A DNA stretch of 64,000 nucleotides from Candidatus Pantoea formicae (GTDB lineage: Bacteria > Pseudomonadota > Gammaproteobacteria > Enterobacterales > Enterobacteriaceae), in NCBI RefSeq assembly GCF_011752625.1, contig NZ_VWXD01000001.1, positions 682,001-746,000 of the forward strand. Reading direction: 5' to 3'. The translations under genes and the position numbers were made by a program. Of the stretch, positions 44,076 through 54,903 are shown piece after piece (the first letter of the stretch is position 1; the number at the start of each line of letters is the position of its first letter). Under the pieces are notes generated by a model, which saw only the letters and a program-made list of their open reading frames with translations, did no database searches and was not told the origin of the DNA.

Positions 44076-45134
44076 TCACCCCACTTCGGGAGCGGGCACG
44101 CGCTTGCCCTTCAATAGATTTCTCAATGCCGGCTCCGCGTATTTGCTAATAAACCACGCGACATAATACAGCACGCTGGCCACTACTATCGGCATCAGCA
44201 TCATCACAAACTCATTTTTAATATGAACGTTGAGTTTAATCAGCGTAGCAATCATCAGGTTTTCATGAATCAGATAGAAGGCGTAACTGGCAAAGCCAAT
44301 CGCGGTCAGGAAGCGAAGAGATAACATTCGCTCCAGCTGTTTTGAATAAAAACTGCCAATAAAGAACAGCATAACGATGAGTAATGGAATCAGGGTGATA
44401 ATCCCAGCATTTTTAATGAAGTAACTGAAGTTAATCAACAACGCGAAGACCACAACCACATAATGTAATAGTTTGTCTCGGCCGCGCATTCTTTCATAAA
44501 CCAGGCAACCTACCATAAACCACGCATAATGAATAAAGCCGAACTTGGAAATAATGTCAATAAAAACAGGATGACCTAAAGATTTCAACACTGAAGATGC
44601 TGATAACAGTAACATCGGCACCAACAATCCTGGCAGGCAATATTTTCGGCCCAGTGTAAAATAGATAGCGCCAATGATCAGATAAAATACCGCTTCAACG
44701 TACAATGACCAAAATGAACCGGCCATCGATTTAAACTCAATGCCCGTGATCTGCGTCAGCGTCTCTGGATTGGTAAAGATCAATCCTGGCAGCAGGTTCT
44801 TAACGTGCGGCGTCATTGCTGACCACTCAGGGAATAATCCCCCGGCAAAATAAAGCAGCAAACTGGCAATCAGCATTGCAGGGAATAAGCGTAACCAGCG
44901 TTTCTTAAGGAAGCTCACATAGCTCTCCGATTTATCGAGTGTCATAAATATGACAAAACCGGAAATCATGAAGAATAGCTCTACCCCAAGCCAGCCATAA
45001 GAGAAAACAGGAATATGTTGTGTACTATTCGCATAAGGCAACAGTGTTGGCCAACGTGCATAAGCGTGGTAACCAATCACTAAAAGGATGGCTAAACCAC
45101 GCATTCCATCAAGATGTCGAATACGAGCGTGCAT
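44076..45134 (-). CDS. Acyltransferase family 3 (OafA/YrhL-like) membrane protein
   Basis: Integral membrane acyltransferase of 352 residues with about ten segments. The N-terminus RIRHLDGMRGLAILLVIGYHAYARWP contains the conserved R-x-x-D-G-x-R-G-h-A motif and membrane His of the family. SYGWLGVELFFMISGFVIFMTL is the second signature. These proteins acetylate or acylate sugars of LPS, capsule or exported glycans. Standing alone outside any glycan cluster, its acceptor is unknown. Base composition is lower in GC than the adjacent azl genes, which may indicate transfer. Confidence 0.88.
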   Translation of the reverse strand: MHARIRHLDGMRGLAILLVIGYHAYARWPTLLPYANSTQHIPVFSYGWLGVELFFMISGFVIFMTLDKSESYVSFLKKRWLRLFPAMLIASLLLYFAGGLFPEWSAMTPHVKNLLPGLIFTNPETLTQITGIEFKSMAGSFWSLYVEAVFYLIIGAIYFTLGRKYCLPGLLVPMLLLSASSVLKSLGHPVFIDIISKFGFIHYAWFMVGCLVYERMRGRDKLLHYVVVVFALLINFSYFIKNAGIITLIPLLIVMLFFIGSFYSKQLERMLSLRFLTAIGFASYAFYLIHENLMIATLIKLNVHIKNEFVMMLMPIVVASVLYYVAWFISKYAEPALRNLLKGKRVPAPEVG

Positions 45135-45363
45135 AATTCCCTCAGGAAAGATGACCGGATGTGTAAAGCCAAATTAGCACTGACACATCTTTACTCACAA
45201 TAAGACTTAATCTGATTAAAATAATTAGCGAGGACATTTTAATTAATAATTAAATCCAACTCCACCCTGTAATCCCTGGCCTTATGCTTCTTCTAATAAA
45301 AAATAGATTAAACATCTAATTACCCATGCGTTGATATTTTATCTTATCGATTAAATAAAGCCA

Positions 45364-45452
45364 GTCATAAACAAAGTAATAACGGGCCTGGTGGCAATAA
45401 TGGTCAGTCACGCTAATGAATGGAAAGCGCAAGACTGCGCTTTCCTTTTTTT
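45364..45452 (+). ncRNA. Candidate small RNA with strong terminator
   Basis: A strong terminator faces right at 45422-45452 (GGAAAGCGCA-AGAC-TGCGCTTTCC then seven T), but no plus-strand gene precedes it in the 316-bp gap. TTGATA (45331-45336) and TAAATA (45352-45357, 15-base spacing) could form a promoter, giving a transcript of about 90 nt. The same hairpin may also end the minus-strand binding-protein gene, although its tail in that direction (ATTCATTAGC) is poor. No known small RNA was recognised. Confidence 0.35.
45422..45452 (+). terminator. Intrinsic terminator, rightward
   Basis: Perfect 10-bp stem (45422-45431 with 45436-45445), four-base loop, then seven T. It directly follows the 3' end of the minus-strand binding-protein gene, but its polarity is rightward. 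Confidence 0.75.
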
Positions 45453-46443
45453 ATTCCGGTGGCAACGCCTGCAAAATGCGCTGTGCATCTTTTGCACTGA
45501 GCGAATAATCATAAAACTTCTGATAGAAGTCCTGCGTCGCTTTCACCATATCCAGTTGCGGGAACAGTGCCGGGTGCAATTGTTTCGCGGCCCACTGGAT
45601 CTGTAACGCCACTTCGGTGCCGTAGCGGTCCCAAGGGAATACGCCGGAGGGGTTTTGCAAAACCTGGTGCTGCTGCACGGCTTTAACGCTGGCAAACAAC
45701 GCCTTGTAGTCTGAGTCCGCTAGCGTTCCTGCTCCTGCACCGATAATGATCACATCCGGATTCCAGCGAATCACCTCTTCTGGTGATATCGGCTGCATAT
45801 TGCCATTGATGCTATCGGCAACGTTTCGCCCACCGGCAAGCTTGATCCAGGTATCAATCAGCGTATTACGTCCATCCACCTTCAACGGATGCAGTGATTG
45901 GATGTGCAACACCCGCGGGCGCTGCGCCTGTTTGAGTCCAGCGGTTTTTGCCTGAATGGCGGCTATCTGACTATCCAGATAGCGATTGTAGGTTTGCGCG
46001 CGGGATGCGGCCTGCGGTGTACCCACTACCTGTGCGGTGGTGATCAGCGAACGTTTCATTGATTCGAAGTTATCAAAGTTCATCGCCAGCACTGGAATTC
46101 CTGCAAGTCGATAAGATTCGGCATCAGGATCGTTGGCGGGGACGAAAACGGCATCGACATGGCGCGCCACTAAGGCTTCGCTGGCAAAGGTCTTGCCATG
46201 CGCTTGCAGTGCCTGATGCAACGACGGCTGCACTTTGAACATCCAGGGTCGATCAGCGGGATGATTCACTGTTGCAACGATGCGATCACCCGCCCCTAGC
46301 GTCATCAATAATGAGTGATGGGCAAACCAGGCATCCGCAATATGCTGTGCCGGTGGATGAATCTCCACCTGATTACCGCTATCGTCAGTCACCGTTTGTG
46401 CCGTTGCCATTGTACTTACCAAAATAGCAACGGCAGTGCCCAT
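45451..46443 (-). CDS. Iron-siderophore ABC substrate-binding protein (signal peptide frameshifted)
   Basis: FecB/BtuF-type periplasmic binding protein, 330 residues in the open frame. The mature part follows the family: TDDSGNQVEIHPPAQHI, LMTLGAGDRIVA, a VDAVFVPAND strand, GIPVLAMNFDNFESMKR, WNPDVIIIGAGAG and SGVFPWDRYGTEVALQIQWAAKQLHP. It probably carries the ligand of the adjacent TonB receptor, whose stop codon lies just upstream. In this frame the N-terminus (MGTAVAILVSTMATAQ) lacks the basic start of a signal peptide. The well-placed ATG at 46460 with AGGAG reads MINSWRWALPLLFW and then stops: see the frameshift entry. No permease or ATPase gene is adjacent. Confidence 0.75.
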   Translation of the reverse strand: MGTAVAILVSTMATAQTVTDDSGNQVEIHPPAQHIADAWFAHHSLLMTLGAGDRIVATVNHPADRPWMFKVQPSLHQALQAHGKTFASEALVARHVDAVFVPANDPDAESYRLAGIPVLAMNFDNFESMKRSLITTAQVVGTPQAASRAQTYNRYLDSQIAAIQAKTAGLKQAQRPRVLHIQSLHPLKVDGRNTLIDTWIKLAGGRNVADSINGNMQPISPEEVIRWNPDVIIIGAGAGTLADSDYKALFASVKAVQQHQVLQNPSGVFPWDRYGTEVALQIQWAAKQLHPALFPQLDMVKATQDFYQKFYDYSLSAKDAQRILQALPPE

Positions 46444-46460
46444 CTCCAACTGTTAATCAT
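46418..46460 (-). other. Probable one-base frameshift in the binding-protein signal peptide
   Basis: The ATG at 46458-46460 has an ideal AGGAG six bases upstream. Its frame gives MINSWRWALPLLFW followed by TAA. The downstream frame continues LVSTMATAQTVTDD into the intact mature protein. Adding one A to the run of four at 46421-46424 (plus strand) would join them as a normal signal peptide, MINSWRWALPLLFLVSTMATAQ. This is either a real inactivating or phase-variable mutation or a homopolymer sequencing error. Confidence 0.7.
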
Positions 46461-46469
46461 CAATCGCTC

Positions 46470-48584
46470 CTAGAAATTAAGTTGCATGGAAACCTGCACC
46501 ATGCGCGGTTCGCCCAGTGAAGCACTGGCATAACCGGCGCCGCTGTAACCATTCAAACCGCCCGGCACAATGTTGGTCCAGTAGTGACGGTTCGTCAGAT
46601 TGGTGACGTCAAGACGGAAAGTGGTGGCGGTATCAAACAACTGCGTTTTGTAAGCGGCACCCGCGTCCAGCGTGGTATAGCTGCTAACCCAACCATCATT
46701 CTGGTTATCAGTTGTGCGGCGTCCTACGTAGTGAATACCACCGTGAATATCGGTGCCGCTGAACATCGGCAAATCATAGGCGGCAAACAAACTGGCGGTA
46801 TAGCGTGGCAGACCGACGATCTGCTTATCATCAGTCTCTGTGCTGGCGGTATCCAGTAAACGCGGATCAAGCCAGGTCATCCCGCCAAAGACATGCAAGC
46901 GATCGGTAACATCACCGTCTGCCATCAGCTCCAGGCCACGATTGCGCTGCTCACCGTCCACGGCATAATCACCGCTGGCATTGGTATAAGCAAATGGACG
47001 CTTAATTTGGAATAGCGCAGCGGTCAGCAGCAGCTTGTCGATGGCGAGTTTGCTACCCACTTCCACCTGACGACTACGATACGGTGCCAATATCGCCCCG
47101 GCATTGTTTGCCGTGGCTGGCGCTGTATCCCCTTGTTGCAGGCTATCAGCATAAGTGACATACAGTGTCAGCGGATCGACAGGTTTGTACATCAGACTGG
47201 CAGAACCACTAAATCCGCTATTCGAAGAATCACTGCTACGGCTGCCGGTTTTGCTGTAATTCGATGAGCTGAGCAAACTTTCACTGCCCGCAAGCAGCAC
47301 ACTCCATTGCGGTGAAAATTGCAGGTTATCGCTCAGTAAAAATGCATGCTGGGTGGCTGTAGCGGAGTGATAGCGATCGGTGAAATCGGGATAGTCTGGT
47401 TCAGCAAACGTCTGAGGGTCATCCAACGACGCGCTGCCGAGCGTAGATGTTCCGCCGCTGCGAGGGTTGTAGTTCTTCCAGACAAAGCCGCGCACGCCTG
47501 TCGCAATCTGATGATGAATCCATCCGGTATCGACTTCACCATTCAAATTTGCCATATAGCTATTAATGGTGAAGCGGCTGGCGGTAGCCGATGAGGTCGT
47601 CGTGGTGTAAGCACCTTGGTTATTGGTGAAGGTATTGGTCACAGCGGTCGATTCACGATCCGCAATCTGACGCAGCACGCCCACTTCACCCTGCCAGTTG
47701 CCATCAAAATCATGCTTTAGATGCACGCCAGCGGTGAGCGTGTGGTTGTTATCACCGGCATAAGATTGACCAAGGTGCGCGGTTTTGGGATCCGGCGCGG
47801 CAGGGAATGATAAGCCCTTGCCCAGGGCAAATTTACCCGGCAGACCTTTGTCATAGAAGTGGTAGTAGCTGAAGTTCGTCTCCAGCACGGTTTGGTCGGT
47901 GAGGTTAGCATCGAGCGCCAGGCTGAACAGTTGGCGGCGTTTTTTACTGTCTTTGACATACCCATCGCCTTCGTCGTCCAACAGATTGAGGCGATAGCGT
48001 AGCCGGTCGTTACTGTCCAACGGGCCGCTGAAATCTCCCGCTACCTGATGGCTTAATCCTGTGCCCGCGCCGACAGTGAGGCTGTGTTGCGGGGTGTCGC
48101 TGGCCCGCTTGCTGACGAAGTTGAATAATCCTGCGGGATTGCCTGGCCCATATAATGATCCCGCCAGGCCGTTGAGGACTTCAATATGGTCGAACTGCTC
48201 AGCTGCATAATCGGTGGTTGATACCACATTCAACCCATCAATCATGCTGTTTTGTACCACACTGCCCTGCACGCCGCGCGTTTGCGGACGGGCGCCATCA
48301 CCTTGTACAGAGGGCATGTAACGGTAGAGGTCGCTAACGCTTTTCAGCTGCTGACGCTTCATCAATTGCGGTGAAACAGTCTGCACCGACCACGGCGTAT
48401 TTCGTACTTCCTGCTTGCCAAGATTACCGAGGGTGGCCTTTTTTTCGGTTTCGGCAGGTGCTGAATGAGGAGAGGCATTAACGGTGAGGGTTGGCTGCTC
48501 AGTCGCGGCATACAGCGGAACGCTGGACAATAACATCGCGCTGGTGAAACCCGTTTTCACCAGGGTAATACGCTTGATAAACAT
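46470..48584 (-). CDS. TonB-dependent siderophore receptor
   Basis: Outer-membrane receptor of 704 residues. A signal peptide (residues 1-27, ending LYAATEQ) is followed by a TonB box-like TLTVNAS. The plug domain contains NTPWSVQTVSPQLMKRQQ, SDLYRYMPSVQGDG, and EVLNGLAGSLYGPGNPAGLFNFVSKRAS. A 22-strand barrel ends with the terminal Phe in VQVSMQLNF. The ligand is probably a ferric siderophore of the FhuA/FoxA class; exact specificity is unclear. It is transcribed ahead of the binding-protein gene, with its stop overlapping that gene's ribosome site. Confidence 0.92.
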   Translation of the reverse strand: MFIKRITLVKTGFTSAMLLSSVPLYAATEQPTLTVNASPHSAPAETEKKATLGNLGKQEVRNTPWSVQTVSPQLMKRQQLKSVSDLYRYMPSVQGDGARPQTRGVQGSVVQNSMIDGLNVVSTTDYAAEQFDHIEVLNGLAGSLYGPGNPAGLFNFVSKRASDTPQHSLTVGAGTGLSHQVAGDFSGPLDSNDRLRYRLNLLDDEGDGYVKDSKKRRQLFSLALDANLTDQTVLETNFSYYHFYDKGLPGKFALGKGLSFPAAPDPKTAHLGQSYAGDNNHTLTAGVHLKHDFDGNWQGEVGVLRQIADRESTAVTNTFTNNQGAYTTTTSSATASRFTINSYMANLNGEVDTGWIHHQIATGVRGFVWKNYNPRSGGTSTLGSASLDDPQTFAEPDYPDFTDRYHSATATQHAFLLSDNLQFSPQWSVLLAGSESLLSSSNYSKTGSRSSDSSNSGFSGSASLMYKPVDPLTLYVTYADSLQQGDTAPATANNAGAILAPYRSRQVEVGSKLAIDKLLLTAALFQIKRPFAYTNASGDYAVDGEQRNRGLELMADGDVTDRLHVFGGMTWLDPRLLDTASTETDDKQIVGLPRYTASLFAAYDLPMFSGTDIHGGIHYVGRRTTDNQNDGWVSSYTTLDAGAAYKTQLFDTATTFRLDVTNLTNRHYWTNIVPGGLNGYSGAGYASASLGEPRMVQVSMQLNF

Positions 48585-48639
48585 GACTTTTCCAGGATGG
48601 CTAACGAAGGACGTTGCGCGTAAAGCTAGCGCTATGTTT

Positions 48640-48654
48640 TCGATTATATATCGA
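48640..48654. promoter_or_regulatory. Palindrome upstream of the TonB receptor
   Basis: TCGAT-TATAT-ATCGA lies 56 bp before the receptor start in AT-rich DNA. It does not fit the Fur consensus well, so the regulator is unknown; it may simply overlap the promoter. Confidence 0.35.
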
Positions 48655-48710
48655 TAAAATTCGTCAACCTATTGTTTAGCAGCGTTATATTCCATCGTGG
48701 CAACCGCTTT

Positions 48711-48977
48711 TCACGCCATGTTTAACAGTGTTCCGACGATCATCATCATCGCCGCGAGCCAATAAAAGACAGTCCCCCAGTGGCGAATAACCGGCTGTTT
48801 ACTGTAGCGCTCATGCAGTATAAAGAGCACGAATAACACGGCCGCCGTTCGGTTCATCATGAAATTCATTTCACCCACTACGCAATAGATCATTGTGGCC
48901 CAAGCCACGCATCCGATGCTCAATATGGCAAAAAGGCGTTTAGCCCACGGGATCGATTTTGATGATGTCTTGAGCAT
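48711..48977 (-). CDS. Small membrane protein (88 residues)
   Basis: A basic N-terminus (MLKTSSKSIPWAKR) is followed by three hydrophobic segments (LFAILSIGCVAWATMIYCVVG, TAAVLFVLFILHERY, and FYWLAAMMMIVGTLLNMA). Probably an inner-membrane protein of unknown function. AGAGGA lies ten bases before the ATG at 48977; a GTG at 48986 is also in frame but sits too close to that site. It lies between the TonB receptor and a divergent LysR gene. Composition and start signal support a real gene, but no family was recognised. Confidence 0.55.
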   Translation of the reverse strand: MLKTSSKSIPWAKRLFAILSIGCVAWATMIYCVVGEMNFMMNRTAAVLFVLFILHERYSKQPVIRHWGTVFYWLAAMMMIVGTLLNMA

Positions 48978-49109
48978 AATGCGCACTTCCTCTCAGCGAT
49001 TACATGATGAATACTGTTCATCCTGTTTTTAAATTGCTGACAGGCTACGCCTTTGAAACGCTATTTCGCAAAGTCATAGTTTTCAGCCATGCATGAGATA
49101 AATTCATTC

Positions 49110-50006
49110 ATGACATCCCTTCGTTTACCTCCGCTGGGTGCTGTGCGCGCGTTTGATGCTGTCGCGCGGCACGCCAGTTTTAAATTGGCTGCAGATGAGA
49201 TTGGCGTCACGCCCACTGCCATCAGTCACCAGATTCGCGTGCTGGAAGAAGCCCTAAACCAGCGTCTGTTTATCCGATCCGCTCGTGCCGTCACACTAAC
49301 CGCTGCCGGGGAGATACTGCTGCACGCCTCAACCCAAATCTTCGCAACGCTTCGCGAGGCCGTGGACAAGATATATGCCGATCAGCAACCGCAGACCCTA
49401 ACACTCAGCACCACCTCCAATTTCCTGACCAACTGGCTCGTGCCAAGACTTCCCTCTTTGCAACAAACCTATCCGCAGATGACATTACGCCTGCACAGCG
49501 GTACGGCGTTAGTCGATGTGGAAGGTTCCATGGCCGACTGCGCCATTCGGTATGGCACCCAGGTTGATGACAGGCTAGATACCACACGACTCTACCGCGA
49601 CAAATTTGTGCTGGTCGTCAGCCCACAACTGCAATTGCAGTCCGTAGATGATTTGCACAAAGTTACGCTGTTTCACGTGGAGAATCGGCGAATTCCTTCT
49701 CCTGAACCCACTTGGCAGCAATGGAAGGAGACATTCGGCCCTGCGGATTTACACATTGAAGCCGGCATTCATTTCGATGATGAGACGCACGCGATTCAGG
49801 CGGCAATTGCAGGCCAAGGTGTATTGCTGGCAAGTGAATTGCTGATCCAACGGGCGCTGGATCAGGGCTTATTGCAAATTGCACTACCGGGCTCGCTTCC
49901 AGGTGCTGATTACACCTTCGTTACCAGCATGGAGAAAGCACAACGTGAGGATGTACAGCAGTTTAAACATTGGCTACTTCAGGCCTTTCACGCTCAGGAC
50001 GCATAG
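49110..50006 (+). CDS. LysR family regulator (GcvA-like)
   Basis: A regulator of 298 residues with the GcvA-group N-terminus LRLPPLGAVRAFDAVARHASFKLAADEIGVTPTAISHQIRVLEEALNQRLFIRSARAVTLTAAG. The effector domain has VEGSMADCAIRYGTQVDD and AGQGVLLASELLIQRALDQGLL. The ATG at 49110 begins the conserved region; an earlier in-frame ATG at 49089 adds seven residues. It overlaps the convergent ascG gene by 13 bp. No obvious target beyond the small membrane protein opposite. Confidence 0.87.
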   Translation: MTSLRLPPLGAVRAFDAVARHASFKLAADEIGVTPTAISHQIRVLEEALNQRLFIRSARAVTLTAAGEILLHASTQIFATLREAVDKIYADQQPQTLTLSTTSNFLTNWLVPRLPSLQQTYPQMTLRLHSGTALVDVEGSMADCAIRYGTQVDDRLDTTRLYRDKFVLVVSPQLQLQSVDDLHKVTLFHVENRRIPSPEPTWQQWKETFGPADLHIEAGIHFDDETHAIQAAIAGQGVLLASELLIQRALDQGLLQIALPGSLPGADYTFVTSMEKAQREDVQQFKHWLLQAFHAQDA

Positions 50007-51010
50007 GGTCCGGGGCCAATCGACTCGCGGATGACTAACTCACCTGAGAAAGTTTTACGGTTACGCATTTCACCGCCATCAAGCATTGATATCAGCCTTT
50101 CGAGGGTTTCCTCGATCATCGCGGTAACCGGCATTTTGACACTCGACAGTGCGGGGATGGTAAAGGGTGCGAGCGGTATATCATCGAATCCCAGCACCGC
50201 GACCTGAGCAGGCACGGCGATCCCCCTTGTTGCCAGTGCCTTCAGCGCGCCCACCGCCATCTCATCGTTACTCGCTACCAGCGCACTGAAAGTGCTGCCC
50301 TGCGCCAGCAGTGTTTCTACTGCCGTCACGCCATTTTGCGCCTGCCATTTTCCTTCCACGATCAAGGCTTCCTGCAGCGGAATATGATGTTGTGCCAACG
50401 CGGCTTTATAACCCGCCAGGCGCTCACGGCCGGTGGGTGAATCCAGCGAACCGGTAATAAAAGCGATGTCTCTGTGGCCTAAAGCAATCAGCTGTTCCAC
50501 CGCTTTCGAGCAGGTCAGTTGTTGGTCGGCGTAAATGCAGTAACTGTCATGCTGACGCAAACGACGATTGATCACCAAGATCGGATGCTTGTGCTGAGCG
50601 ACAATGTCATCCATCTCGTCAATAGTGAGAAAACGTGGATAGATGATCACACCATCGCAGCGGAGATCGAGTAAAAACTGAATCGCAGCCCGCTCCTCCT
50701 CTGCACTGTGTTTTCCGTCCACCAATAAGAGTTGCCGACCCTGTTGCTCCATCATTCGCGCTGAATGCTGCATCAACTCAGTGAAATAGCTACCGGTATA
50801 CAGTGTGTTGGTGATCACCAATCCAATGGTCTGTGTCGACTTGGTTGCCAGATTACGCGCCAAAAGATTGGGACGAAAACCGGTTTCAGCGATGGCCTGG
50901 AACACCTTTTCGCGCTTCTCTTCGCTAACGTAACCTTTGCCCGACAGTACCCGCGAAACTGTGGCTTTGGATACGCCCGCTACTTTCGCCACCTCAATTA
51001 TGGTCGCCAT
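49994..51010 (-). CDS. ascG: LacI family repressor AscG
   Basis: Repressor of 338 residues, close to E. coli AscG (336). The LacI helix-turn-helix is IIEVAKVAGVSKATVSRVLSGKGYVSEEKREKVFQAI, with FRPNLLARNLATKSTQTIGLVITNTLY following. Further matches include RQLLLVDGKHSAEEERAAIQFLLDLRCDGVIIYPRFL and GFDDIPLAPFTIPALSSVKMPVT. It should repress the divergent ascFB operon and be released by a beta-glucoside signal. A perfect 12-bp palindrome at 51186-51197 is its likely operator. Confidence 0.93.
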   Translation of the reverse strand: MATIIEVAKVAGVSKATVSRVLSGKGYVSEEKREKVFQAIAETGFRPNLLARNLATKSTQTIGLVITNTLYTGSYFTELMQHSARMMEQQGRQLLLVDGKHSAEEERAAIQFLLDLRCDGVIIYPRFLTIDEMDDIVAQHKHPILVINRRLRQHDSYCIYADQQLTCSKAVEQLIALGHRDIAFITGSLDSPTGRERLAGYKAALAQHHIPLQEALIVEGKWQAQNGVTAVETLLAQGSTFSALVASNDEMAVGALKALATRGIAVPAQVAVLGFDDIPLAPFTIPALSSVKMPVTAMIEETLERLISMLDGGEMRNRKTFSGELVIRESIGPGPYAS

Positions 51011-51109
51011 TTTTCACTCAACTTTGCCTTCTGATAATTGCAGTGTACCTAAGCTGCGAATTGCACGGGAGTTTTTCTCTGTGCAGCAATGAACGCCCTT
51101 ATCGGCTAA

Positions 51110-51125
51110 AACGATCGATATCACA
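51110..51125. promoter_or_regulatory. Possible CRP site in the ascG-ascF region
   Basis: AACGA-N6-TCACA followed by TTT fits the CRP consensus TGTGA-N6-TCACA well on the right half and 3 of 5 on the left. Catabolite control of a beta-glucoside operon is expected. Weak on its own. Confidence 0.35.
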
Positions 51126-51185
51126 TTTATGAACATATAATTTTAAATATCTTGCCTGATTTAACTTCCATATTCATGATTTTGT

Positions 51186-51197
51186 GAAACCGGTTTC
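51186..51197. promoter_or_regulatory. AscG operator
   Basis: GAAACCGGTTTC is a perfect palindrome 58 bp upstream of ascF in the divergent ascG-ascF region. It has the central CG and symmetric arms typical of LacI-family sites and resembles the AscG site I remember from E. coli. Confidence 0.75.
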
Positions 51198-51254
51198 TCA
51201 TAAGTCACATTTTGACAGTTGTACCCTACTCAAATAATCAGAGACCCAATATCC

Positions 51255-54144
<2,890 letters not shown>

Positions 54145-54156
54145 CAGGATTTAGCG

Positions 54157-54183
54157 GGGCGCAAGGTATTGTGCCCTGTTTCT
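54157..54183 (+). terminator. Terminator of ascFB
   Basis: GGGCGCAA at 54157-54164 pairs with TTGTGCCC at 54169-54176 (one G-U pair, four-base loop), followed by TGTTTCTTT. It lies 12 bp after the ascB stop. Confidence 0.6.
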
Positions 54184-54329
54184 TTGAGCGTACGTTTTAA
54201 TCTCTATGAATAAATGGATCTGATTATCCAGCGCTATTAAAAAATAAGAATTTTGGTGTCGTGATCACCTGTACTCTTTTATAAATGCCAATGGTACTAT
54301 TTCCGCGATTAATCCAGCGGAATTGCGGC

Positions 54330-54902
54330 ATGTTACGTTTCGAACCTCCTCTTCACCTGCGTGAAGTATTTTTTCTGCTTTTTGCTCAGCTTAAAGCAGC
54401 CCTTATTTGCATGACTGCCTGCGCGCTGCTGCTATCATCACTTTCATCTCCTGCCCTGGCCGCGGGAAAAGATGATAAAGCGAATCGTATTGTCAGCGGT
54501 ATCATCAGCTTTACGCGCTGGCCCGCTTTAAAGGATGCTCCGCAACTCTGCGTGTTCACTTCTGCACAGCATATTGCTTTCCCTGCCAGCCCCATTGCGA
54601 CATCGCTGCCTTTTAGCGTGGTTTATCTCAACACGGAGAACGATCTGGCGAGCACCCGCTGTGATGCCATCTATTTCGGTGACCAGTCGCCACAGAAACA
54701 GACTGAGCTGCTGGCGTTAGAGAAAGACAGAGCCGTGCTGTCGCTGGCAGAAAATAATCCAGACTGCGCGATAGGCGCCGCGTTTTGCCTGATATTGAAT
54801 ACCGATCACCCTATGTTTGCCGTTAATCTCGACTCGCTGGCCCGTAGTGGTGTTCGCGTTAGCCCAGATGTGTTGTTGCTGTCGCGCAAAGGAAGCCAAT
54901 AA
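54330..54902 (+). CDS. yfiR: YfiR family periplasmic repressor of diguanylate cyclase
   Basis: Periplasmic protein of 190 residues from this start. A hydrophobic signal region (ALICMTACALLLSSLSSPALA) is followed by the YfiR core: RIVSGIISFTRWPALKDAPQLCVF, CDAIYFGDQSP, and CAIGAAFCLILNTDHPMFAVNLDSLARSGVRVSPDVLLL. In E. coli and Pseudomonas, YfiR holds the membrane cyclase YfiN/DgcN inactive and responds to envelope redox stress; the paired Cys residues fit. Start choice is uncertain: ATG at 54285, 54330 and 54411 are all in frame. One base separates it from dgcN. Confidence 0.87.
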   Translation: MLRFEPPLHLREVFFLLFAQLKAALICMTACALLLSSLSSPALAAGKDDKANRIVSGIISFTRWPALKDAPQLCVFTSAQHIAFPASPIATSLPFSVVYLNTENDLASTRCDAIYFGDQSPQKQTELLALEKDRAVLSLAENNPDCAIGAAFCLILNTDHPMFAVNLDSLARSGVRVSPDVLLLSRKGSQ

Positions 54903-54903
54903 G

